The notes: generated from the sequence alone by a model not told the origin. Counted from the first letter of the stretch, positions 1 through 7,230 are shown. The stretch is DNA of 19,307 nucleotides from Salinimicrobium sp049687495 (GCA_049687495.1 JBAVJB010000071.1:1-19307), one strand, 5' to 3'. Numbers and translations: made by a program.

Positions 1-339
1 TACCGGGTGCTGCGCCAAAAAGGTACCGAAGCACCACATTCCGGAAAATATAACCTCCATTTCCAGAATGGCGAGTACCATTGTGCCGCTTGTAACGCCA
101 AACTATTTGAGAGCGATCAAAAGTTCGAGAGCGGCTGCGGATGGCCAAGTTTTGACGACGCCATTGAAGGAAGCATTGAATATGTACAGGACAAAACCTT
201 TGGAATGATACGCACAGAGATCCTCTGCGCCAATTGCGGCAGCCACCTCGGCCACGTCTTCGATGATGGGCCAACCCCGTCCGGACAGCGCTACTGCGTG
301 AATTCGGCAAGTATAGATTTTGAACCTAAAAACCAGTAA
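1..339 (+). CDS. msrB: Peptide-methionine (R)-S-oxide reductase MsrB, 3' part (5' end outside window)
   Basis: MsrB reduces the R-epimer of methionine sulfoxide in proteins and so repairs oxidative damage. The frame is open from base 1 (Y-R-V-L-R-Q-K-G-T-E), so the GTG at base 7 is internal and the real start lies upstream of the window. The whole family core is visible. There are two zinc CxxC pairs (C-A-A-C and C-A-N-C), the G-C-G-W-P-S-F block, and G-H-V-F-D-D-G-P. The catalytic block R-Y-C-V-N-S-A-S carries the active cysteine near the C-terminus. No signal peptide can be judged because the N-terminus is missing. The stop is 2 bases before the ATG of the next gene, so the two are probably cotranscribed. 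Identification is firm; only the length of the missing 5' part is unknown. Confidence 0.96.
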   Translation, partial: YRVLRQKGTEAPHSGKYNLHFQNGEYHCAACNAKLFESDQKFESGCGWPSFDDAIEGSIEYVQDKTFGMIRTEILCANCGSHLGHVFDDGPTPSGQRYCVNSASIDFEPKNQ

Positions 340-341
340 TT

Positions 342-899
342 ATGAAAAAATTATTCTACCTCTTTAGCATTATTTCCTTAAGCCTTGCCTCCTGTTCTTC
401 TGGTGACGAAGGTCCTGTTGGGCCTCCCGGACCACAAGGCCCTCCTGGAGCTGACGGGCTTATAGGTACCGTTTTTGATGTTACAGCCGACTTTAATGCC
501 GGCAATGATTATTCTGCCTTGGTTACCTATTCAGATTTTACCGATGTTGAAGTCTTTGAAACCGATGTTGTGCTTGTCTACCTGCGCGTTGGCCAGGATG
601 GCGAGGCAGGCGGCGAACCCGTGTATCTTTGGAGACTACTGCCGCAAACTTATTATGTTGACGGCGGTACCATGCAGTACAACTATGACTATTCCTATTT
701 TGATGTGAATATCTTCCTTAACGGTGACGTAGAACTTTCCGGCCTTGGCTCTGTCTTTTTGGACGACCAGGTCTTTAGAGTTGCCATCGTGCCTGCAGAT
801 TTTGCTCAAACAACCGGCGTAAATGTAGCAGATTATAACGCGGTAATGTCGGCAATGAAAGTTGATACACAGGATATTCCTGAACTCGAACTGCAATAG
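342..899 (+). CDS. Collagen-like lipoprotein
   Basis: This 185-residue protein has a type II signal peptide: M-K-K, a hydrophobic stretch, then the lipobox L-A-S-C with Cys18 as the lipidated residue. A short collagen-like run follows at residues 21-39: about six Gly-X-Y triplets, several of them G-P-P or G-P-Q. The remaining ~145 residues are acidic, rich in Tyr, Val and Asp, with no motif I recognise. The predicted location is a membrane-anchored periplasmic or surface protein. Collagen-like triplets next to a lipobox recur in Bacteroidota proteins of unknown function, where they may let the protein form trimers. The start follows the msrB stop by 2 bases, and a strong terminator lies 26 bases after the stop. 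The function is unknown. Confidence 0.85.
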   Translation: MKKLFYLFSIISLSLASCSSGDEGPVGPPGPQGPPGADGLIGTVFDVTADFNAGNDYSALVTYSDFTDVEVFETDVVLVYLRVGQDGEAGGEPVYLWRLLPQTYYVDGGTMQYNYDYSYFDVNIFLNGDVELSGLGSVFLDDQVFRVAIVPADFAQTTGVNVADYNAVMSAMKVDTQDIPELELQ

Positions 900-924
900 C
901 AGCATCTAAAATCCTCAAAAAAAC

Positions 925-958
925 TCCTTTTTTCGGCTTCGGAAAAAGGATTTTTTTT
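925..958 (+). terminator. Rho-independent terminator after the msrB/collagen-like lipoprotein pair
   Basis: A stem of TCCTTTTTTC with GGAAAAAGGA (about 9-10 pairs, one G-U) closes a GGCTTC-type loop and is followed directly by eight T residues. It lies 26 bases after the lipoprotein stop and ends that transcription unit before lpdA. Confidence 0.85.
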
Positions 959-1084
959 GCTTTATTTCTTCAAAATGGTGAACAACCGTAATTTTTATCA
1001 TTTTAGCCGGTTCTCAATACTTTCGGTTTATGCTTAAATTCCGTAAATTCGCTGTCTTAAATTCAGTTACAAAAATTTCCAAAT

Positions 1085-2476
1085 ATGAGTAAATACGATG
1101 TCATTGTCCTGGGAAGTGGCCCGGGCGGATATGTTACCGCCATTAGATCTTCACAACTGGGATTCAAAACCGCGATCATAGAAAAAGAAAATCTGGGTGG
1201 GGTTTGCCTCAACTGGGGTTGTATTCCTACCAAAGCCCTTCTAAAGAGCGCGCAGGTTTTTAACTACCTCAACCACGCCGAAGACTACGGTCTTAAAGTT
1301 GAAAAAGCCGAAAAAGATTTTGGCGCAGTGATCAAACGTAGCCGTAATGTGGCCGATGGAATGAGCAAAGGTGTTCAATTCCTTATGAAAAAGAATAAGA
1401 TCGATGTGATCGAAGGCTTCGGAAAACTAAAAGCCGGCAAGAAGATCGATGTTACCGATAAGGACAAAAAAGTGACGGAGTATTCCGCAGATAATATTAT
1501 CATCGCCACAGGTGCCCGTTCAAGAGAGCTTCCAAACCTTCCGCAGGATGGTAAGAAAGTGATTGGTTACCGTGAAGCCATGACGCTTGAAAAACAGCCA
1601 AAGTCAATGATTGTGGTTGGTTCAGGAGCAATTGGAGTGGAATTCGCCCACTTCTACAACACCATGGGAACAGATGTTACCATCGTGGAATTCCTGCCAA
1701 ACCTGGTGCCGCTTGAAGATGAAGAGGTTTCAAAACAATTTGAGAGAAGCTTCAAAAAAGCCGGTATTAAAGTGATGACCAACTCTTCTGTAGAAAGCGT
1801 TGACACTTCAGGAAAGACCGTCAAGGCTAAAGTGAAGACCAAAAAAGGTGAAGAAACTCTTGAAGCCGAAGTTGTACTTTCTGCAGTCGGTATCAAGAGC
1901 AACCTTGAGAACATTGGGCTTGAAGAACTTGGTATCAAAACCGAAAAAGATAAGATCCTGGTAAACGATTACTACCAGACCAACGTACAGGGAATCTACG
2001 CGATTGGCGATGTGGTTCACGGGCCCGCCCTTGCACACGTTGCTTCTGCCGAAGGGATCACCTGCGTTGAGAAGATCAAAGGCATGAATGTCGAGCCTAT
2101 CGACTACGGAAATATTCCCGGTTGTACTTATGCAACCCCGGAGATCGCTTCTGTAGGGATGACCGAAAAACAGGCCAAAGAAGCCGGTTACGAGCTGAAG
2201 GTTGGGAAATTCCCATTTTCAGCTTCCGGAAAGGCAAAAGCTGCCGGTACTCCCGATGGTTTTGTAAAAGTGATCTTTGATGCCAAATACGGCGAATGGC
2301 TGGGTTGCCATATGATTGGTGCCGGCGTTACAGATATGATCGCTGAAGCCGTTCTTGGACGTAAGCTTGAAACCACAGGCCATGAAGTGCTAAAAGCCAT
2401 CCACCCTCACCCTACAATGAGTGAAGCAGTGATGGAAGCCGTTGCTGCCGCTTATGATGAAGTGATCCATCTTTAG
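1085..2476 (+). CDS. lpdA: Dihydrolipoyl dehydrogenase (E3 component)
   Basis: This FAD-dependent enzyme reoxidises the lipoyl groups of 2-oxoacid dehydrogenase complexes and the glycine cleavage system, passing electrons to NAD+. At 463 residues it has the usual family length. Visible motifs in order are the FAD-binding G-S-G-P-G-G (residues 10-15), the redox disulfide C41-L-N-W-G-C46, the NAD-binding G-S-G-A-I-G (179-184) and the second FAD motif A-I-G-D-V (306-310). The dimer-interface active site H440-P-H442-P-T-M-S-E447 provides the catalytic His/Glu pair. No lipoyl domain is fused to the N-terminus. The gene stands alone between two terminators and no E1 or E2 gene lies nearby, so it may serve several complexes. 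Promoter-like TAAATTC repeats lie 20-45 bases upstream, but none is a perfect -7 box. Confidence 0.97.
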   Translation: MSKYDVIVLGSGPGGYVTAIRSSQLGFKTAIIEKENLGGVCLNWGCIPTKALLKSAQVFNYLNHAEDYGLKVEKAEKDFGAVIKRSRNVADGMSKGVQFLMKKNKIDVIEGFGKLKAGKKIDVTDKDKKVTEYSADNIIIATGARSRELPNLPQDGKKVIGYREAMTLEKQPKSMIVVGSGAIGVEFAHFYNTMGTDVTIVEFLPNLVPLEDEEVSKQFERSFKKAGIKVMTNSSVESVDTSGKTVKAKVKTKKGEETLEAEVVLSAVGIKSNLENIGLEELGIKTEKDKILVNDYYQTNVQGIYAIGDVVHGPALAHVASAEGITCVEKIKGMNVEPIDYGNIPGCTYATPEIASVGMTEKQAKEAGYELKVGKFPFSASGKAKAAGTPDGFVKVIFDAKYGEWLGCHMIGAGVTDMIAEAVLGRKLETTGHEVLKAIHPHPTMSEAVMEAVAAAYDEVIHL

Positions 2477-2482
2477 ATTGAA

Positions 2483-2590
2483 AAATTGTATAATGTATAC
2501 TGTACAATGATCTTCCATAAAAAACCTCCGGAAATTCCGGAGGTTTTTGCTTATTACAGTATACAATATTCAATATACAATCTACAAACC
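2483..2590. repeat. Heptad-periodic inverted repeat surrounding a terminator
   Basis: The arms 2483-2504 and 2555-2576 are reverse complements at 19 of 22 positions. The innermost 10 bases are perfect (GTATACTGTA at 2495-2504 with TACAGTATAC at 2555-2564). Both arms also show a 7-base period: on the left, units such as TTGTATA, ATGTATA and CTGTACA; on the right, CAATATT, CAATATA and CAATCTA up to about 2590. The lpdA/MoxR terminator sits in the middle. This is seen directly; its function is unknown. Confidence 0.7.
2520..2548. terminator. Bidirectional terminator between convergent lpdA and the MoxR-like gene
   Basis: The stem CCTCCGGA / TCCGGAGG has a 3-base loop, five A residues on the left and five T residues on the right. 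It therefore reads as hairpin plus U-run on either strand and can stop lpdA (plus) and the MoxR-like gene (minus). Confidence 0.88.
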
Positions 2591-4045
2591 ACTAATATAG
2601 CTCCCATAGATATCCTTGAACTGCACGCCTTGTGCAAAGCGGTATTTATTCAGCTTTTTGTACTCTACCAGGCCCCAAAGAATGAATTCCTTCAGGAAAA
2701 AACGGTCTTTCTCAGGAGTTTCGGGCTGGTACTTATCGATGAGCCTGTCTAAAGCAGGAATGGAATCTAACGCTTTCTTATACTCATCATCTTTAGTCTC
2801 ATCTAAGAGCTCAAATCCGCTTTCAGAAAAGAACCATTCCACGACTTCTGCGTAAGGATCTTCATCCTCTTCCTTGGTGAGCTTTTCTATCTTCGGAAAA
2901 AGCTTCGGAAACAGCGTTTTCACCGCTTCTCCTATAAGTTGTTGTGCAACTTCGGCACTTCCCTCCTGCTCGCCTTCATAGACCAGTTCGATCTTACCTG
3001 TGATGCTCGGGATGACGCCAAGAAAATCTCCGAATCTTAAAAGCGTCTCGGTTTCGCCATTTTTGACTGCCCTGCGTTCTGCAGTACTTAAAAGATTTTC
3101 ATAGGCCGTAATACTCAGCCTGGCACTAATTCCGCTCCTCGCATCAATGAATTCATTATCTCGGGCCTCAAAGCTTATCTGCTCCAGCAGGTCTTTCGCC
3201 AGCTCGGGCACGTGCACCATCTCCTCCTGATTTTGATCGAGCTTCGCCTCCTGTTTGGTGATGGTCTTGGCAGTCTCGAGGTTTAACGGATAATGCGTCA
3301 AAATTTGCGAGCCAATCCTGTCCTTCAGCGGAGTAACAATGCTTCCGCGGTTGGTATAATCTTCGGGGTTGGCTGTAAATACAAACTGCATATCCAAAGG
3401 CAACCTCAGCTTAAATCCACGGATCTGAATATCACCTTCCTGCAAAATATTGAACAGGGCGACCTGAATTCGCGCCTGCAGATCGGGCAGCTCGTTGATC
3501 ACGAAAATGCTGCGGTTCGCGCGTGGGATCATTCCGAAGTGGATCACCCTGTCATCGGCGTAACTCAGTTTTAAGTTTGCTGCTTTTATTGGGTCAACGT
3601 CACCAATGATATCGGCAACGGTAACATCGGGTGTGGCCAGCTTTTCAAAAAAGCGGTCGTCACGATGCACCCACGAAATTGGCGTATCGTCGCCTTTTGC
3701 ATTGATGAGTTCTTTGGCGTAACGGGAAATCGGCTTGAAAGGATCATCATTGATCTCTGAACCTTCCACGATCGGCATCCATTCGTCCAGCAGGTTCACC
3801 ATCATTCGGGCCAAGCGCGTCTTCGCCTGTCCTCGTAAACCCAGAAGGTTAATGTTGTGTTTGGAGAGAATTGCACGCTCGAGTTCAGGAATTACAGTAT
3901 TTTCATAACCGTGTATGCCTTCAAAAGCGGGCTCGTCATTTCTTATCTTCTGAAGTAAATTCTCCCGCAGCTCTTCTTTTATGCTCCTGCTTTTGTAGCC
4001 CGATTTCTTGAGTTCTCCAAAAGTCTTGATGTTCTTAATTTCCAT
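2582..4045 (-). CDS. MoxR/Mg-chelatase ChlI-like AAA+ ATPase
   Basis: This AAA+ ATPase of about 487 residues belongs to the magnesium-chelatase/MoxR clade. Such ATPases usually work with a VWA-domain partner to remodel or load cofactors onto target proteins. I chose the ATG at 4045 (M-E-I-K-N-I-K-T-F). The upstream ATG at 4078 lies inside an intergenic palindrome and would add 11 unlikely residues. Numbered from 4045, the Walker A-like loop is G-L-R-G-Q-A-K-T (69-76), with Ala where Gly usually precedes Lys. The Walker B-like strand reads I-F-V-I-N-E (180-185), with Asn-Glu rather than Asp-Glu. F-T-A-N-P-E-D-Y resembles sensor 1. The C-terminal ~150 residues are acidic and helical. The VWA partner gene ends 42 bases upstream on the same strand. 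The client protein is unknown. Confidence 0.88.
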   Translation of the reverse strand: MEIKNIKTFGELKKSGYKSRSIKEELRENLLQKIRNDEPAFEGIHGYENTVIPELERAILSKHNINLLGLRGQAKTRLARMMVNLLDEWMPIVEGSEINDDPFKPISRYAKELINAKGDDTPISWVHRDDRFFEKLATPDVTVADIIGDVDPIKAANLKLSYADDRVIHFGMIPRANRSIFVINELPDLQARIQVALFNILQEGDIQIRGFKLRLPLDMQFVFTANPEDYTNRGSIVTPLKDRIGSQILTHYPLNLETAKTITKQEAKLDQNQEEMVHVPELAKDLLEQISFEARDNEFIDARSGISARLSITAYENLLSTAERRAVKNGETETLLRFGDFLGVIPSITGKIELVYEGEQEGSAEVAQQLIGEAVKTLFPKLFPKIEKLTKEEDEDPYAEVVEWFFSESGFELLDETKDDEYKKALDSIPALDRLIDKYQPETPEKDRFFLKEFILWGLVEYKKLNKYRFAQGVQFKDIYGSYISGL

Positions 4046-4066
4046 AGATATTTTTTTATCAGGCTT

Positions 4067-4083
4067 CAAAAAAGGCATTTTTG
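4067..4083. repeat. Post-stop palindrome, copy 1 (one mismatch)
   Basis: CAAAAAAGGCATTTTTG matches the 17-base form CAAAAATGNCATTTTTG at all but one position. It lies 4 bases past the stop of the VWA gene on the minus strand, between the VWA and MoxR-like genes. Confidence 0.6.
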
Positions 4084-4087
4084 AGGC

Positions 4088-5215
4088 CTATCCTTTAATT
4101 CTTTTTTTTCTGTTGGTCTCGTAATCTTCAAAGATCATCTCGCCCAAGCCTTTGAGGCCGGTGAAGAAAGCTTTTCCCTGGTTTGCCTGCGTGAACTCCC
4201 GCACAAAACGCTCGAGGTAAGGATCTTTGGCGATCATGAAAGTGGTGATGGGAATGTGCAGTTTTCTCGCCTGCCGAGCGGTATTGTAGCACTGCTCCAC
4301 GATAAACGGGTCCAGCCCCACCGAATTCTTGTAGTAGGTGCCGTCCCTTTCCCTGATGCAGCTGGGCTTCCCATCAGTGATCATAAAGATCTGTTTATTG
4401 GTATTTCGTTTTCGCCTTAACAGGTCCATTGCCAGTTGTAAACCTGCAACCGTGTTGGTGTGGTATGGTCCCACCCGCAGGTATGGCAGATCGGCGATTG
4501 AAATTGCCCACGCGTCATTTCCGAAGACCAGGATGTCCAAAGTATCTTTCGGATATCTTGTGGTGATCAATTCAGCCAGTGCCATTGCAACTTTCTTGGC
4601 GGGAGTGATCCTGTCTTCGCCATAAAGGATCATGGAGTGGCTAATATCTATCATGAGCACGGTGCTCATCTGGCTTTTATGATGCGTCTCCTCGACCACC
4701 AGGTCATCTTCGGTCATCCGAAAATCATCTGCGCCGTGGTGGATCTGCGCATTCCGAAGAGACTCTGTCATAGAGATCTTGTCCAGCGGATCCCCGTAGT
4801 TGAAATTCCTGAACTCTCCCGTATGCTCATCGCCTAATCCCTGATGTTTTGTAGTGTGATTTCCCGAGCGGCTTTTCCGAAGTTTTCCGAAGATCTGGTT
4901 AAGCGCCTGCTGCCTTATGGCTCTTTCGGTCTTGGCTGTGATTGCCATTCCACCTTTGCCGTCGGGATCGATCTCCTCACGGATGTAGCCCTTTTTCTTC
5001 AGGTCTTCAATAAAATCGTCAATGCCGTAATTCTCGTCGGTAAGTTTATACTCCTTGTCCAGCTGTCGCAGCCAGTCAATGGCCTCGTCAAAGTCGCCGG
5101 AAGTGTGGGTGATCAACTCCTTGAAGATCTCAAAAAGTTTGTCAAAAGGAGACTGCTCCTCCTGCTCATACTTCTTGAACACAAAGCCCTTCCTCATTAT
5201 CTCTTTCTTTTTCAT
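4088..5215 (-). CDS. VWA-domain protein, partner of the MoxR-like ATPase
   Basis: This 375-residue cytosolic protein has a C-terminal von Willebrand factor A domain. The metal-ion-dependent adhesion site is intact: D190-I-S-H-S (DxSxS), a Thr in the T-N-T-V-A-G region (about 254), and T-D-G-K-P at 280-284. The first ~180 residues are charged and helical, with a basic Gly/His-rich linker near 115-130. No signal peptide or membrane segment is visible, which argues against the membrane-anchored BatA/BatB type. It is closer to the soluble VWA subunits that pair with MoxR or ChlI ATPases, such as CoxE- and ChlD-like proteins. The ATPase gene follows 42 bases downstream on the same strand, and the pairing itself is good evidence of joint function. 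The process served is not evident. Confidence 0.88.
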   Translation of the reverse strand: MKKKEIMRKGFVFKKYEQEEQSPFDKLFEIFKELITHTSGDFDEAIDWLRQLDKEYKLTDENYGIDDFIEDLKKKGYIREEIDPDGKGGMAITAKTERAIRQQALNQIFGKLRKSRSGNHTTKHQGLGDEHTGEFRNFNYGDPLDKISMTESLRNAQIHHGADDFRMTEDDLVVEETHHKSQMSTVLMIDISHSMILYGEDRITPAKKVAMALAELITTRYPKDTLDILVFGNDAWAISIADLPYLRVGPYHTNTVAGLQLAMDLLRRKRNTNKQIFMITDGKPSCIRERDGTYYKNSVGLDPFIVEQCYNTARQARKLHIPITTFMIAKDPYLERFVREFTQANQGKAFFTGLKGLGEMIFEDYETNRKKRIKG

Positions 5216-5294
5216 GCCTAAAGTTAAGGCATTAGCCTCGCAAACTGAAATGCCGTAAGAAAGAACCTGATTAAACTTGTGTTAAATAACCTTC

Positions 5295-5311
5295 CAAAAA
5301 TGACATTTTTG
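5295..5311. repeat. Post-stop palindrome, copy 2 (perfect)
   Basis: CAAAAATGACATTTTTG is an exact 8+1+8 palindrome. It lies 12 bases past the stop of the PP-loop gene and about 80 bases before the VWA start, on the minus strand. Confidence 0.7.
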
Positions 5312-5323
5312 AGCCCTCTTATT

Positions 5324-6046
5324 TTACTGCGGAAGCAGGTCGCAGTACCAGAACTTATTGTCCCAACTCTGTTCTTCGGAAAAGCAGTTGTCCTCTTTTT
5401 CTTCGGAAAGCTCATAGGTTTGAGCTACAATTTCCCCTTTTCTGAAGTTTATGGGTTCCCTAAAGATTGGGCCGTCAAATACAAAGGTATGGAATTCGCC
5501 ATTTTCGCCGCAGGGATCCACCGAAGCAGGCAGCCCGGCAAGAAATTCTTCGTCTATGCTCCTTCCGCAGAAGGAGCTGTCAAGAACGGCGGCGTTAACG
5601 CTGACGGTGATGGCTTTAAAACCCGCTTTTAGAAAATCCTGCATCAGTTTTTTGGTGTCCATCTTCCACAGCGGAAAAACTGCTTCTAAATCCACTTTTT
5701 GAAGCTGTTGTTCGCGGTATGCCTTGAGGTCTTCCAGAAAAATATCGCCAAAAACGCTATGGGTAAAGCCCTCCTGCTTTAGCTGCTGCATCTCCTCTTT
5801 CATGATGCGGTTATAAGTGTCCATAGAGACATTGCCTTGCAGGGGGATGATGTGAAGCGGGATACCAATATTCTTTGCCTGTTGCAGCAGCAAATCTTTT
5901 CGAAGGCCGTGCATGGAAACCCGATCTACTTCAGAATTTACCGTGCAAACCAGTTTTTCCACCGCATACTGCTTTTGCTGTTGCAGCAGGTAGAGCGCGT
6001 AAGCCGCATCTTTGCCGGAACTCCAGTTTAAAAAGGCTTTTTTCAT
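5324..6046 (-). CDS. PP-loop ATPase of the diphthine-ammonia ligase (Dph6/MJ0570) family
   Basis: This 240-residue ATP-pyrophosphatase has the PP-loop S-S-G-K-D at residues 9-13. It also has the family's G-D-I-F-L-E-D-L, F-P-L-W and D-P-C-G-E-N-G-E-F-H-T blocks. Archaeal and eukaryotic members amidate diphthine on elongation factor 2. Bacteria lack diphthamide, so the usual database name is probably misleading and the bacterial substrate is unknown. I chose the ATG at 6046 (M-K-K-A-F-L-N-W), because the longer frame to 6085 would translate through the terminator of the upstream gene. The VWA gene starts 108 bases downstream on the same strand, with a palindrome in the gap. Cotranscription with it is possible but not shown. 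Confidence 0.87.
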   Translation of the reverse strand: MKKAFLNWSSGKDAAYALYLLQQQKQYAVEKLVCTVNSEVDRVSMHGLRKDLLLQQAKNIGIPLHIIPLQGNVSMDTYNRIMKEEMQQLKQEGFTHSVFGDIFLEDLKAYREQQLQKVDLEAVFPLWKMDTKKLMQDFLKAGFKAITVSVNAAVLDSSFCGRSIDEEFLAGLPASVDPCGENGEFHTFVFDGPIFREPINFRKGEIVAQTYELSEEKEDNCFSEEQSWDNKFWYCDLLPQ

Positions 6047-6056
6047 GACCAAACAT

Positions 6057-6082
6057 AAAAAAAGCGGGAGATAACTCCCGCT
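6057..6082 (-). terminator. Terminator of the outer-membrane barrel gene
   Basis: On the minus strand AGCGGGAG / CTCCCGCT (8 pairs, 4-base loop) is followed by a run of T residues. It lies 25 bases past the barrel-protein stop and ends 10 bases before the chosen start of the PP-loop gene. Confidence 0.88.
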
Positions 6083-6106
6083 CATATCTTTAAAATTATT
6101 TATTTT

Positions 6107-6580
6107 TTAGAGACCGAATTCAAGACCTGCGGTAACCGCAGAAACAGTGCCTCCATTCATGCTGATCCCGGAATAAGAGCCAACAACTTTAAGACCCATA
6201 AAACCAAATCCCAATTTGGGACTGTAATAGAATCCGCCGTCATTGCCATTACTCACACCAATACCATAGCCCAGATCCAGGCCTACAAAAACAGCATCTC
6301 CCAAAGCTACACGTCCTTCGGCCGCTATAGGCAGAAAACTGAAATCATCTCCATAATCTGATTTGACAAAGAAATGTTCATAGCCAACTTTAGGACCTAC
6401 TTTGAAAATCCCTGCAGGACTCCATAAATACGAAAGTGAGGCGCCAAGGGTGAAATCGGAAGCGTCAGAAACATCTCCAACGGGAATTCCTGCATGAGCT
6501 CCAAGCTTTAACTCCTGTGCAGAAGCCGAGGTCAACCCAACTGTTAACATCACGGCTACAGCAAAAATTAATTTTTTCAT
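6107..6580 (-). CDS. Small outer-membrane beta-barrel protein
   Basis: This 157-residue exported protein has a clear type I signal peptide (M-K-K-L-I-F-A-V-A-V-M-L, cleavage probably after A-S-A). The mature part is about 136 residues of alternating polar and hydrophobic strands rich in Gly, Tyr and Phe, ending in G-L-E-F-G-L. That pattern fits an 8-stranded opacity/OmpX-like barrel of the Bacteroidota outer-membrane beta-barrel families. The C-terminal residue is Leu rather than the usual Phe or Tyr. It stands alone, with its own terminator and a 217-base upstream gap shared with aroQ. The specific role, whether structural, adhesive or stress-related, cannot be read from the sequence. Confidence 0.82.
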   Translation of the reverse strand: MKKLIFAVAVMLTVGLTSASAQELKLGAHAGIPVGDVSDASDFTLGASLSYLWSPAGIFKVGPKVGYEHFFVKSDYGDDFSFLPIAAEGRVALGDAVFVGLDLGYGIGVSNGNDGGFYYSPKLGFGFMGLKVVGSYSGISMNGGTVSAVTAGLEFGL

Positions 6581-6659
6581 AATCGATTGATTTTAAGGTT
6601 AAATCGTTGAACTAAGCTATCAAAAAAAACAGCAGAAAAAGAAGCTTTAGAAAAGATCT

Positions 6660-6681
6660 GAGACCAATTTGTCTCTTTTTT
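6660..6681 (+). other. Orphan hairpin with T-run in the gap upstream of the barrel gene
   Basis: GAGAC, six bases, GTCTC, then six T residues has the form of a weak plus-strand terminator, yet no plus-strand gene precedes it. On the minus strand the hairpin lies 80-100 bases upstream of the barrel ATG. Apart from this and general A/T richness I see nothing in the 6581-6797 gap. Confidence 0.35.
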
Positions 6682-6797
6682 AACAAAATCAACAGTGACT
6701 TTAAGAAAATAAGTAAGTTTTTAACATTAAAATCGCTCCGGAAGAGCCATTTTTTTTCCTTTTTCCGAAGAGGAACAATTCAGGCTTGAAGCATTAA

Positions 6798-7211
6798 CTA
6801 CATAAAGCTCTGAACAGCAAGCTGGTAACTTTTCAACCCGAATCCCAGGATCACACCCTTCGCATTGGGCGCAATAAAGGATTTGTGGCGGAATTCTTCT
6901 CTAGCTGAGGTATTTGAAATGTGCACCTCAACCACCGGGGTGCCAATGGCCTTTACGGCATCTCCAATTCCCACAGAAGTATGGGTGTAGGCGGCGGCAT
7001 TCAGGATGATCCCGTCATAATTTTCATCTGCCTGCTGCAGCCTGTCGATAAGCTCTCCTTCTATGTTAGACTGAAAAAAATCAATTTTCACTTCATTATA
7101 TTTCTTCCGAAGTTCTTCCAGAAAGGTTGGAAAATCGTTTTTTCCGTAGGTATCGGGTTCGCGGCTGCCCAACAAGTTAAGATTAGGGCCGTTGATGATG
7201 AGTAGTTTCAT
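6798..7211 (-). CDS. aroQ: 3-dehydroquinate dehydratase, type II
   Basis: The enzyme converts 3-dehydroquinate to 3-dehydroshikimate, step three of the shikimate pathway to aromatic amino acids. It acts in the cytosol as a dodecamer in characterised members. At 137 residues it is slightly short but complete. Motifs in order are G-P-N-L-N-L-L-G with R-E-P-D-T-Y-G (residues 8-23, catalytic Tyr22 and Arg17), S-N-I-E-G-E-L-I-D (48-56), N-A-A-A-Y-T-H-T-S (71-79), and V-E-V-H-I-S-N with A-R-E-E-F-R-H-K-S (94-111, catalytic His97). It diverges from xerD across 70 bases and has a good promoter candidate there. No other aro gene is near. Confidence 0.97.
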   Translation of the reverse strand: MKLLIINGPNLNLLGSREPDTYGKNDFPTFLEELRKKYNEVKIDFFQSNIEGELIDRLQQADENYDGIILNAAAYTHTSVGIGDAVKAIGTPVVEVHISNTSAREEFRHKSFIAPNAKGVILGFGLKSYQLAVQSFM

Positions 7212-7230
7212 AAGGTAAATGTAAAAATTT

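Noticed and set aside
1021..1075. Three TAAATTC words upstream of lpdA as a promoter
   Set aside because: None fits TAnnTTTG fully and no TTG lies at the right distance; left as a remark in the lpdA entry.
2495..2590. CRISPR array from repeated CAATATA-like units
   Set aside because: The units are 7 bases and contiguous, with no spacers and no cas genes.
2890..2912. Frequent CTTCGGAAA words on both strands, resembling an uptake or chi-like signal
   Set aside because: Most cases are Phe-Gly-Lys or related codon runs inside genes; without a genome count there is no reason to see a signal.
4046..4078. Longer start for the MoxR-like ATPase at 4078
   Set aside because: This ATG lies inside the post-stop palindrome, and the extra residues are not family-like; the start at 4045 is preferred.
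6047..6085. Longer start for the PP-loop protein at 6085
   Set aside because: It would translate through the terminator of the barrel-protein gene, while the family begins right at M-K-K-A-F-L-N-W-S-S-G-K-D.
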